From positions 26,223 through 90,222 of the forward strand of contig NZ_STGX01000010.1 in assembly GCF_004912155.1 (NCBI RefSeq): a stretch of DNA of 64,000 nt, in the 5' to 3' direction. Made by a program: the position numbers and the translations under genes. Below are positions 1-7,645 of this stretch, one piece after another. This DNA comes from Glycomyces paridis (GTDB lineage Bacteria > Actinomycetota > Actinomycetes > Mycobacteriales > Micromonosporaceae). The notes under the pieces were generated by a model. That model was given only the letters and a program-made list of their open reading frames with translations, did not search any database and was not told where the DNA came from. Within the stretch, counting starts at the first letter, position 1. Every line of letters starts with the position of its first letter.

Positions 1-1527
1 TCGCGTGCCGCTGGAACCGCCTGCGCCTTCGGTGCCGCCGATCCCTCCGGTCGCTTCGAATCCGCCAACGCCTCCCGGCGCGACGCGGAGGTGGCCGTCG
101 CGTTCGAGGTCAGCGAGGCTGGTCTCTGGTGCGCTTTCCTCTGTGCCGGTTGAGAATCGAGGAAGCGAGAAAGCGGCGAGGGCGGTGAGGCGTTCGGTGA
201 GCGCGTCGATGTCGGCGGCGAGGTCGGTGGTGTCGCCGGGGGCGCCCGCGAGGTAGACGGCGGGGGAGATGTCGACGTCCTCGTCCCACAGGCGCATGAG
301 CGGGATGGTGGCCGAATCGGCGGTCGCTATGGGCGCGTTCGGGTCCGCGGTGAAGGCCCGCCAGGCCGCGGAGAAGTCGCGTCCGTTGGAGACGAGGAGT
401 TGCGCGGCCTCGCCGCTCGGGCCGAGAATCCACAAGTGCGCCTTGGCGTCCGGGTGGTCGACCACGGCGCGGAGGACGCCCCAGCGGAGCAGCTCGGAGC
501 GGATGCGCCTGCCGGTGCGGCGGTGGGCGACCTGGGCAGGCATGCGCACGACCGCGTGGCCGCCGGGCGCGAGGAGCGCGGCGCAGTGGAGGGCCCAGGC
601 GAGTTCGGGCTCGGTGCGCGGCGGGGTGCCGTAGGCCAGGCGGGGGTCGTCGCCCGCGGGGAGGCGGTCGTGGCCCCAGTCCTTGAGGTTGAAGGGCGGG
701 TCGCAGACGACCAGGTCGTAGCGGCCGGGGCCGAGCGGTTCGAGGAGGGCGTCGCCGACGCGTGCGGCCACCTCGGCGTCCGGGTCGAGGAGTGCGAGCC
801 GCCGCGCGGTGATGTCGGCGCGCGCCGGGGAGAGGTCGCGGCCGGTGAGCGCGGCACAATGGCCGATCCGGCGGGCGACGGCGGCGAGGAGGTCGCCCTC
901 ATCGCAGGCCGGGTCGTGGACGCGAGGAGCGCTACCCCGATCATCCAGCCGGGTGTCGGGCGCAGCGGAGCGGCCTCCGTTCGGGTCGGCGGGAGCGGCT
1001 GTGCCGCTTTCGGCCGCGTCGGCCCTGCGCGAGGCGGCGGCGCGGCCTCCGTTTGCCTCGGTTTCGGCCCGCACCCCCTGAATCGCTGCCGCGATGTCGG
1101 CGAGGGGGCCGATGCCCGGCGGCAACCCGGTACCGGCCGCTTCCCTCGCGCGCTCGATGAAGAACTCGAAGAGCGCCGAAGCGTCGACTTCGATCGCGTT
1201 GAGCTGCTTCGCGATCGAGGCGTCCCCGCGTCCGTCGAGGGCCGCCGCGACGGCTTCGAGGGCGGATTCGGGCGTGGCGTGGTCGGCGGCGAGGTGGAAC
1301 CAGAGGCGGTCGGCGTCGGTGACGTGCAGGTCGCGTCCGTGGGCGGCGGCCCAGGTCTCCAGTTCGGGGAGGGAGAAGCGGGGGCGGCGGGCGGATTCGT
1401 CGACGGGGGTGGGGAAGTCGGGTTCGCGGCGGCGCCAGTTGCTGACGGCGTTGCGGCCGACGCCCGCGAGGCGGGCGAGGTCGGTGAGCGTGACGGTGGC
1501 GCCGGGGGCGGTGTTCCGGGTGGTCAT
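1..1527 (-). CDS. N-6 DNA methylase (adenine), C-terminus cut by window edge
   Basis: Probable S-adenosylmethionine-dependent DNA adenine-N6 methyltransferase of the HsdM-like class. The frame is open to base 1, so only the first 509 residues are visible. Residues 12-32 read as a helix-turn-helix (TLTDLARLAGVGRNAVSNW). The SAM motif is DPACDEGDL at about 205, weaker than the usual DPACGSGG, and the catalytic motif IV is DPPF at 276-279. ATG at 1527 follows an AGGGGA ribosome site. It diverges from the lipoprotein gene at 1657. No restriction or specificity subunit is visible, so restriction, phage defence and solitary regulatory methylation all remain open. The methylase call is good; the role is unknown. 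Confidence 0.75.
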   Translation of the reverse strand, partial: MTTRNTAPGATVTLTDLARLAGVGRNAVSNWRRREPDFPTPVDESARRPRFSLPELETWAAAHGRDLHVTDADRLWFHLAADHATPESALEAVAAALDGRGDASIAKQLNAIEVDASALFEFFIERAREAAGTGLPPGIGPLADIAAAIQGVRAETEANGGRAAASRRADAAESGTAAPADPNGGRSAAPDTRLDDRGSAPRVHDPACDEGDLLAAVARRIGHCAALTGRDLSPARADITARRLALLDPDAEVAARVGDALLEPLGPGRYDLVVCDPPFNLKDWGHDRLPAGDDPRLAYGTPPRTEPELAWALHCAALLAPGGHAVVRMPAQVAHRRTGRRIRSELLRWGVLRAVVDHPDAKAHLWILGPSGEAAQLLVSNGRDFSAAWRAFTADPNAPIATADSATIPLMRLWDEDVDISPAVYLAGAPGDTTDLAADIDALTERLTALAAFSLPRFSTGTEESAPETSLADLERDGHLRVAPGGVGGFEATGGIGGTEGAGGSSGTR

Positions 1528-1656
1528 GCGGTTCCCCTGTCTGATTTATCGAATCGTAACCCACCCCGCGTTGCTGAGGTTCGACACAGTCTACTAGTCT
1601 CGTGAAGTAAGTTCACAAGCTTTAGAACGCGATCGACACCCCACGAAAGGTTCGCA

Positions 1657-2268
1657 ATGAACACCGAATTCCCCGATCTCACCAAGCGCCTCCTCGCCGC
1701 CAGTGGCGCCGCCCTCATCGGCCTCGCCGCCCTGACCGCTTGCAGCGCAGAGGAAGGCGACGGCGGCAGCGACACCGACACCACCACCGAAGCCGACGCG
1801 GCCGAGGAAGGCGGCGAAGAGGAAGCCGCCGCCACCGGCGACGGCACCAGCCCCGACGCGCCGCTTGCCGCCGGGTCCGCCGTCGAGATCACCGACTGGA
1901 CCATCACCGGGACCGTCGAACTCGAAGCCACCGACGCCGTCCTGGGCGCCAACGAGTTCAACGAGGCCCCCGCCGACGGCAACCAGTTCAGCCTCGTCAC
2001 CCTCGAAGGCACCTACAGCGGCACCGAGGCCGGCTCCCTGTGGCTCGACGCCACCTTCGGCATCTGGGCCGACGGCACCTTCTACGACAGCGTCGACTGC
2101 CTGAACACCGTCGAGAACGACCTCATGGACACCGCCGACGTCTCCTCGGGCTCGGTCGCCTCCGGCGCCGCCTGCGTCGAAGTGCCCACCGGCGCCGAGA
2201 CCTACCTCCTCTACGTCGAGGACCTCTGGGCCCTCGACGGCACCCAGTACTTCGTCGAGATCGCCTGA
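1657..2268 (+). CDS. Secreted lipoprotein with DUF4352-like domain
   Basis: A 203-residue predicted lipoprotein. Its N-terminus has a positive start, a hydrophobic core and a lipobox LTAC, so Cys-29 would be lipidated and the protein anchored outside the membrane. A 30-residue acidic Asp/Glu/Thr linker follows. The rest (about 65-203) has the pattern of DUF4352-type immunoglobulin-like domains: a conserved GNQFSLVTLEGTYSG strand, and two cysteines (DCLN, AACVE) that could form a disulfide. GAAAGG precedes the ATG at 1657. The function is unknown; such domains are usually extracytoplasmic binding modules. The gene diverges from the methylase and is followed by a 15-bp perfect palindrome. Confidence 0.75.
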   Translation: MNTEFPDLTKRLLAASGAALIGLAALTACSAEEGDGGSDTDTTTEADAAEEGGEEEAAATGDGTSPDAPLAAGSAVEITDWTITGTVELEATDAVLGANEFNEAPADGNQFSLVTLEGTYSGTEAGSLWLDATFGIWADGTFYDSVDCLNTVENDLMDTADVSSGSVASGAACVEVPTGAETYLLYVEDLWALDGTQYFVEIA

Positions 2269-2344
2269 GGGCGCCCCTGACGGGAGGGCGCGGCGACCAA
2301 TGGGCGGAACCCGCGCCCTCCTCCCACCCACCGCTCCGCACCCG

Positions 2345-2375
2345 CCGTGCGGGACCTGCCGCAGGTCCCGCACGG
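2345..2375. terminator. Perfect 15-bp inverted repeat with 1-nt centre
   Basis: CCGTGCGGGACCTGC (2345-2359) is followed by one C and its exact reverse complement (2361-2375). It lies 76 nt after the lipoprotein stop and 88 nt before the helicase start. No T-run follows, so it is either a GC-rich actinobacterial terminator or an operator. Confidence 0.5.
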
Positions 2376-2451
2376 CGTTCCGGCCGTTCAGGCGCCGACA
2401 CCGCGCGGTGAGCGCCCCGGCCGTCACCACCCCGCCCTTTCCGAACGGCCG

Positions 2452-2457
2452 TACACT
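2452..2457 (+). promoter_or_regulatory. Leaderless -10 element TACACT
   Basis: TACACT ends exactly 6 nt before the ATG at 2464, placing the expected transcription start on or next to the start codon. No ribosome site is visible. This supports a leaderless helicase mRNA and argues against the in-frame start farther upstream at 2347. Confidence 0.45.
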
Positions 2458-2463
2458 TCCGCC

Positions 2464-5184
2464 ATGACCGCCCGCGTCCTGGCCGCCCTCGCCGACCTCG
2501 CCCCCGTCGCCAAGCAGACCGCCTGGGGCCGCATCGGCGCCTCCGCGGTCTGGGACGGCGGCATGGGCACCGTCGCCGGAGCCGAGGCCCTCGCCGCCCA
2601 CGACGAACTCCACCGCGACGAACGCAGCCTCCGCCAAGGCTTCGCGATCGTCATGGGCCGCATGGAAGTCGACGGCAAGACCCGCCAAGTCACCGTGCCG
2701 CTCGCCACCCGGCCCATCCGCCTCGAACCGGCCCAGACCCGCCCCTGGGACCTCAAGGTCGTCCCCGCCGGGGACATCGCCGTCCACCCCGCCCTCGAAG
2801 ACACCGAGCACGCCGCGAAACTCGCCGCCGCGTTCGACCCCGACCGGCCCGCCGAACTCCTCGACGACCCCGCCTGGCTCCTCGACGCCGCCCGCACCGC
2901 CGGATTCCCCGCCGAACGCGTCGAAGTCCGCGCCGCCAAACCCAACGGCGCCGGCGTTGTCCTCGCCCGGCCCGTCGTCTACATCGCCGACGAGACCGAG
3001 GCCGCCCCCATCGCCCGCAGCCTCAAGGACTGGGCCGCCCGGCCCGGCCTCGACGCCACCGCGCTCGCCGCCGCCTACGGCATCGGCACCGCATTCGAAG
3101 GTGCCGCCGACACCGAACCCGAAGCTGCAGAAGACGAACCGCCGCGCTGCCCCCTGCCGCTCTCGCGCGAGCAGGCCGCCGCGGTCCTCCTCGCCCGACG
3201 CGGCCCCGTCACCGTCGTGACCGGCGCGCCCGGCTGCGGCAAGAGCCACACCCTCGCCGCGATCGCCCTCGACGCCGTCGCCGCCGGGCAGTCGGTCCTC
3301 ATCGCCACCCAGTCCGTACACGCCGCCGACGTCCTCGGGCAGCTCCTCGCCCGCCACCCCGGCCCCGCCCCGATCCACTTCGGCGACTCCGAACACCAAG
3401 GCGCCCAGACCATCGACGCCGAACAGCGCGGCGACCGCAAAGCCGCCGAACGGGACGCGACCGCCGCCGCCGACGCCCTCGCCCACCGCGCCCGCATCGA
3501 AGCCGAGATCACCACGGGTCTCGACCTCGAACGGCGCCGCCTGCGCGCGCAGGACGCCCCCGTGTTCCTCGTCGACGACTTCCCGCTCCTGCGCGAGGCC
3601 GACCTCGACGCCGTCGAAGCCCTCGCCGCGACCGCCCACGCCGAAGGCGGCGGCTGGTGGCGGCGCTGGCGACGCCGCCGCGCCCGCGCCCGGCTCACCG
3701 TCCTGACCGGCGCCGAAGGCACCCCCGACGCGCTGCGGCGCGCCCTCGACACCGCCCGGGACGTCCAGGCCGCCGGAACTCTCGCCGCCCGAGGCGGACT
3801 CGATCTCGCTCCCATGTGGCGCGCCCTCGAAGCGGCCGATACCGAAAGCGCCCAAGCGGTCGGCGCCGCACTGCGCTCGCGGCCCGCCGCCGACCGCAAC
3901 CGTCGCGCCGCCCGCCGCTCGCTCGCCGCCCTCGACCTCGCGCTGCGCAACGGCAGACGCGCCTATCGCGGCAAGATGCTCGAAGGGGTCGACGCCGGGG
4001 CCCTCCTCAGCGCCGCACCACTGTGGATCGGAACGGTCGCCGACGCCGAAGCCGTGCTCCCGCCCACCGCAGGGCTCTTCGACCTCGTGATCCTCGACGA
4101 GGCCAGCCACATCAACCAGCTCCGCGCCGCCCCCGTCCTCGCCCGCGCCCGCCGCGCCGTCGTCGCCGGGGACCCCCGCCAGCTCCGGTTCGTGTCCTTC
4201 GCCGCGGACGACCGCCTCCACGACGTCCTCGACCGGCACGGCCTTCGCGAGTTCGAGTCCCGATTGGACACCGGACGCGTCAGCGCCTACGACCTCGCCC
4301 GCGGCGCCGGACCCGCCGTCGAGCTCACCGAGCATCACCGCTCCGTCCCCCACCTCATCGGCTTCTCCGCGGCCCGCTTCTACGGCGGGCGCGTCGCCCC
4401 CGTCACGACCCACCCGCGCAACCACGAGGCCGACGCGATCACCGTCCATCGCGTCGAAGCGAAGCGCGCCAACGCCAAAGGCGTCATACCGGCCGAAGTG
4501 GACCGTGCGCTCGACCTGCTCGCCGAGCTCGTCGAACGCGGCGACCGGGGCCTGGCCGTCCTGTCGCCCTTCCGCGCCCAGGCCGAAGCGGTCGAGGCGG
4601 CCATCGTGCGCCGCTTCGACCTGGAGACCTTGCGGGAGCGGCGCATCCGCTCGGGCACCGTGCACGCCTTCCAAGGCAGCGAGGCCGAGACGGTCATCGC
4701 CGCCCTCGGGGCCGCCGAAGGCGACCCGGCCGGGCGGCGGCGGTTCCTCGCCGGGCCGAACCTGTTCAACGTCATGATCACCCGCGCCCGCAGCCACCTC
4801 CACATCGTCACCGCGCTCGACGACCCCGGCGGTCTCGTCGGCGACTTCCTCGCCTACGCCGACCGACCGCCCAAGTCGCCCGAGGGCGGCACCGGCGCGG
4901 GGCCCTGGACCGCGAGCCTCGCCGCCGCGCTCAAAGGCGGCGACGCCGCCGTGCGTCTCGACTACCCCGTGGGGCACTGGAGTGTCGATCTCGTCCTCGG
5001 TGAAGGCGAGGCCTCGATCGGGGTCCTCTGCGGCGTCCATCCCGAAGGGCCCCAAGCGCACCTGGACCGGCACCGGGCCCTGCGCCGCGCCGGCTGGCAC
5101 CTTGCCGACGCCTTCCCGTCCGCGTACGGCGACGACCCGTCCCGCGCGGCCGTCGCCCTCCTCGCTGACCTCGGCGCCCGGTGA
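2464..5184 (+). CDS. SF1 (UPF1/DNA2-like) DNA/RNA helicase with degenerate Vsr/DUF559-like C-terminal domain
   Basis: A 906-residue superfamily-1 ATP-dependent helicase. Visible motifs in order: Walker A GAPGCGKSHT (about 253), Walker B LVILDEASHIN, motif III VVAGDPRQLRF, motif IV/V TVHAFQGSEAETV, and motif VI FNVMITRARSHLHIVTAL. The N-terminal 200 residues are a poorly conserved accessory region. The last 80 residues have the shape of a Vsr/DUF559 PD-(D/E)XK nuclease (DYPVGHWSVDLVLG, then VLCGVH, then HRALRRAGW), but the usual acidic E-C-D-G segment reads L-C-G-V, so the nuclease is probably dead. The start at 2464 is supported by a -10 element 6 nt upstream. Role: nucleic-acid unwinding in repair or possibly defence; the substrate cannot be seen. 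Confidence 0.85.
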   Translation: MTARVLAALADLAPVAKQTAWGRIGASAVWDGGMGTVAGAEALAAHDELHRDERSLRQGFAIVMGRMEVDGKTRQVTVPLATRPIRLEPAQTRPWDLKVVPAGDIAVHPALEDTEHAAKLAAAFDPDRPAELLDDPAWLLDAARTAGFPAERVEVRAAKPNGAGVVLARPVVYIADETEAAPIARSLKDWAARPGLDATALAAAYGIGTAFEGAADTEPEAAEDEPPRCPLPLSREQAAAVLLARRGPVTVVTGAPGCGKSHTLAAIALDAVAAGQSVLIATQSVHAADVLGQLLARHPGPAPIHFGDSEHQGAQTIDAEQRGDRKAAERDATAAADALAHRARIEAEITTGLDLERRRLRAQDAPVFLVDDFPLLREADLDAVEALAATAHAEGGGWWRRWRRRRARARLTVLTGAEGTPDALRRALDTARDVQAAGTLAARGGLDLAPMWRALEAADTESAQAVGAALRSRPAADRNRRAARRSLAALDLALRNGRRAYRGKMLEGVDAGALLSAAPLWIGTVADAEAVLPPTAGLFDLVILDEASHINQLRAAPVLARARRAVVAGDPRQLRFVSFAADDRLHDVLDRHGLREFESRLDTGRVSAYDLARGAGPAVELTEHHRSVPHLIGFSAARFYGGRVAPVTTHPRNHEADAITVHRVEAKRANAKGVIPAEVDRALDLLAELVERGDRGLAVLSPFRAQAEAVEAAIVRRFDLETLRERRIRSGTVHAFQGSEAETVIAALGAAEGDPAGRRRFLAGPNLFNVMITRARSHLHIVTALDDPGGLVGDFLAYADRPPKSPEGGTGAGPWTASLAAALKGGDAAVRLDYPVGHWSVDLVLGEGEASIGVLCGVHPEGPQAHLDRHRALRRAGWHLADAFPSAYGDDPSRAAVALLADLGAR

Positions 5185-5270
5185 TCCCGGTGCGCCCCAG
5201 TCGATTCGGACCATCAGAAAATGCGGCGAAGCCCGTCGACGCGCCGCCTGAGCCGCACGGCGAGGACCGT

Positions 5271-5924
5271 GTGAACCCCCAGCGCCGCAACCGCCGCCTG
5301 CTCGCCTCCTGCGGCGCCGCCCTCGCCCTGACCGGGTGCGGTCCCTTCGGGGACACCGACTCCGGGGCCGAGGACGCGCCGATCCCCGTCGCCGAAGCGG
5401 CGGTCGGCGACTGCACCGCTCGGGACGTCCCGGACGACCCGGAGGACTTCGCCGTGGACTGCGGCAGCGCCGACGCCTTCTGGACCATCACGGCCATCGA
5501 GGACCCCGACCTGATCGCGGTCGGCGGCACCCTCCCCGACGCCGAGGTCTTCGCGTTCTGCGGCGAGTCGATCGGCGCCCAGGTCCCCGGCCGGGCCTGG
5601 ACCGACTGGGGCATGGTCGCCGATGCGGTCTCCGGCGAAGTGAAGTCCCTGTTCTGCCTTGAGGCCGTGGGCCGCCCGACCGCCGCCGGGGCCGACCCGA
5701 CCGCCCCCTCCGAAGGCGAGTGCCTCGACCCGGCGGACGACATCCTCGGCACCTACCCGTGCGATTCGCCCGAGGCGGCCTTCACTGTTTCCAGCGTCGT
5801 CGCGATCGACGAGTCCGAATGGGGCACCGCCGACACCGCGGCGCTCGCCTCGGCCTGCGGCGGGCACGCGCACGAAGCGGTCGACCGCTTCGGCCGGACC
5901 ACGGCCGTCTACTGCCTCGAATAG
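5271..5924 (+). CDS. LppU-like lipoprotein with internally duplicated cysteine domain (copy A)
   Basis: A 217-residue predicted lipoprotein; the lipobox LTGC follows a short Arg-rich, hydrophobic signal. The mature part has two related halves, each opening with a GDC/GEC motif and a second Cys (VDCGSADAFWTI; YPCDSPEAAFTV) and closing with a third Cys, as in the actinobacterial LppU/SCO3897 type. GTG at 5271 follows GAGGA; an in-frame GTG at 5181 lies upstream but would bury the signal peptide. It is paralogous to the next gene (shared PGxxWTDW and LGTYPCDSP). Function unknown; an extracytoplasmic disulfide-stabilised protein. Confidence 0.75.
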   Translation: MNPQRRNRRLLASCGAALALTGCGPFGDTDSGAEDAPIPVAEAAVGDCTARDVPDDPEDFAVDCGSADAFWTITAIEDPDLIAVGGTLPDAEVFAFCGESIGAQVPGRAWTDWGMVADAVSGEVKSLFCLEAVGRPTAAGADPTAPSEGECLDPADDILGTYPCDSPEAAFTVSSVVAIDESEWGTADTAALASACGGHAHEAVDRFGRTTAVYCLE

Positions 5925-6165
5925 CACCGCGAGGGCGTTTCCGGGTGCCCGGACGTCAGTCTGCCGGGCGGAAAACGCGGTGATCTTCGCCATGTGAACG
6001 TGATCTCGATTGCATGGAGTGAGCGAACTCCCTGGTCAGCGGCCCCGATTCCCGGTCGGTGACCGGTCCCGCCGGATCGGTAGTTGAACGTGCTCCCTAG
6101 GGTCGCCGCTGTACTCCAGCACCGCCCGACCCGAGGGCGGTGCCGCACAGAAAGCAGCTCATCAC

Positions 6166-6870
6166 GTGAACTCCGAGACCCTCGGTCCCATCCGCCGCAT
6201 CCTCGCCGTCGGCGGCGTCGCCCTCGCGGGCGGCGTCGCCCTGACCGGCTGCGGCGCACTCGAAGACGCCGTCTCCGACGACTCGACTACCGACACCGAG
6301 GTCAGCAACGCACAGCTCGACGCCGCCGCCGACGCGGCCGTCGGCGACTGCATGCCCGAAGAGGTCCTGGTCGACCAGGACGTCTTCTCCGTGGACTGCG
6401 GCGGCGCGGACGCCTTCTGGACCATCACCGCGATCGAGGCCGACCCGGGCCTCTCCGCCCCCGGCGGCACCCTCCCCGAGACCGACGTCTTCGCCCTCTG
6501 CGGCGAGGAGAACGGCGCCCAGGTCCCCGGCAAGACCTGGACCGACTGGAACATGATCTACGACGAGATGACCGGTGAGGTCAACTACCTGTTCTGCCTG
6601 GAGGCCACCGGCAACCCGACCGCCGCCGGCGCGACCCCGGTCGTGCCCTCCGCCGCGGGCGAGTGCTTCTCCTCGGCCGAGCCCATGCTGGGCACCTACC
6701 CCTGCGACTCGCCCGACGTCGACTCCACTGTGGTCAGCGTCATCGAGATCGACCAGGCCGAGTGGGCCACCGCCGACACCGCGGCCCTCGCCGCCGAGTG
6801 CGACAGCTCGTACACCCTCGACGCCGTCGACTTCTTCGGCCGCACCGCCGCCGTGTTCTGCATCGACTAA
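6166..6870 (+). CDS. LppU-like lipoprotein with internally duplicated cysteine domain (copy B)
   Basis: A 234-residue paralogue of the preceding gene, made by tandem duplication. The signal peptide ends in lipobox LTGC; a short acidic linker follows, then the same two-half pattern (VGDCMPEE ... VDCGGADAFWTITAIE; GECFSSAE ... LGTYPCDSP), with Cys spacing conserved between copies. GTG at 6166 is the only start that keeps the signal peptide intact. The 240-bp gap before it shows no clear hairpin, so the two copies may be transcribed separately. A strong hairpin follows at 6882. Function unknown. Confidence 0.75.
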   Translation: MNSETLGPIRRILAVGGVALAGGVALTGCGALEDAVSDDSTTDTEVSNAQLDAAADAAVGDCMPEEVLVDQDVFSVDCGGADAFWTITAIEADPGLSAPGGTLPETDVFALCGEENGAQVPGKTWTDWNMIYDEMTGEVNYLFCLEATGNPTAAGATPVVPSAAGECFSSAEPMLGTYPCDSPDVDSTVVSVIEIDQAEWATADTAALAAECDSSYTLDAVDFFGRTAAVFCID

Positions 6871-6881
6871 CACCGCACGCT

Positions 6882-6914
6882 GAACGGCCCCGGAGCGAAG
6901 CTCCGGGGCCGTTC
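6882..6914. terminator. Bidirectional terminator hairpin, 14-bp stem, 5-nt loop
   Basis: GAACGGCCCCGGAG (6882-6895), loop CGAAG, and the exact complement (6901-6914). It sits between two convergent genes, 12 nt after one stop and 11 nt from the other. Confidence 0.8.
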
Positions 6915-6925
6915 GCATGTCCCGC

Positions 6926-7645
6926 TTAGGGAATGAAGACGCAGTACTCGCGCAGATGATGCTCGAACGAAGGGCTGATCTCGACGACCAGCATCACCTC
7001 GCCCAGGCTCGCGAACGGCCCGGTGCCCGCCACGCGGTCGAGGATCTGCCTGGCGCTGCGCTCGGTCACGCCCGGCAGCGTGACGAGTACCCGCATCGGG
7101 GCGTGGTTGAGGTCGACCAGGCCGCCGTCGTCGAACTGGCGAGGCAGGTCCGGGCGGCCGACGCCGAGTCGCTTGGCGAGCATGGGATCGGCCTCGGCGG
7201 TCCGCCGCGCCTGGGCGCGCAGGCGCCGGGCCCGGTCGAGGACCTCCTCGTTCGACAGGCGCGCCACCGGGACCGGTGCGGCCGCCGGCGCGATGGGCGC
7301 CCACACCAGCGAGCGGATGAGCAGCAGGTGCGCGGTCGCGCCGAGCGCGGTCAGGCTGATCGCCGTGTTGAAGGCGACCGTCGCCCACTTCGGGGTCTCT
7401 TCGTAGTCGTACGCGCCGATCGAGCCGCAGCCGGCGAGGAGGATCGCCGAGTACAGGACCAGGCCCACGATCGTCATCGTGTCGCGGCGGCGGCCCACCG
7501 CGATCGCGAACGCCACGGGCGCACCGAAACCGCACGTGAGCAAGGGGATGAAAGCCCAAGCGAAGCCGCCGACGGTGACCAGGCGCCGCCGGGAGCGGGC
7601 CTTGGCGTCGTCGAGCGGAGGGGCGTAGGGACCGGGGACGGTCAT
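6926..7645 (-). CDS. Three-TM membrane protein with C-terminal ComEA-like helix-hairpin-helix
   Basis: A 239-residue protein. Residues 25-55, 60-78 and 95-115 are hydrophobic and read as three membrane helices. A charged, Arg/Ala-rich stretch follows (VLDRARRLRAQARRTAEADP). The last 65 residues hold a ComEA-type HhH motif: VDLNHAPMRVLVTLPGVTE, then ARQILDRVAGTGPFASLGE. HhH domains normally bind DNA non-specifically or mediate protein contacts. Its ATG overlaps the stop of the upstream kinase gene (ATGA), fixing the start and implying translational coupling, so it is a likely partner or substrate of the kinase. No competence genes are nearby; the role is unknown. Confidence 0.75.
   Translation of the reverse strand: MTVPGPYAPPLDDAKARSRRRLVTVGGFAWAFIPLLTCGFGAPVAFAIAVGRRRDTMTIVGLVLYSAILLAGCGSIGAYDYEETPKWATVAFNTAISLTALGATAHLLLIRSLVWAPIAPAAAPVPVARLSNEEVLDRARRLRAQARRTAEADPMLAKRLGVGRPDLPRQFDDGGLVDLNHAPMRVLVTLPGVTERSARQILDRVAGTGPFASLGEVMLVVEISPSFEHHLREYCVFIP

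Noticed and set aside
1602-1616. Rex-like dyad GTGAA-N5-TTCAC upstream of the first lipoprotein
   Set aside because: The spacer is 5 nt instead of 4 and one outer position is wrong; kept only as a possible operator of unknown kind.
1594-5214. Long open frame antisense to the helicase
   Set aside because: Product is Gly/Val/Asp-rich without motifs; long antisense frames arise from GC3 bias, and the sense strand has full helicase motifs. Similar frames opposite nuoG, nuoH and nuoL were rejected for the same reason.
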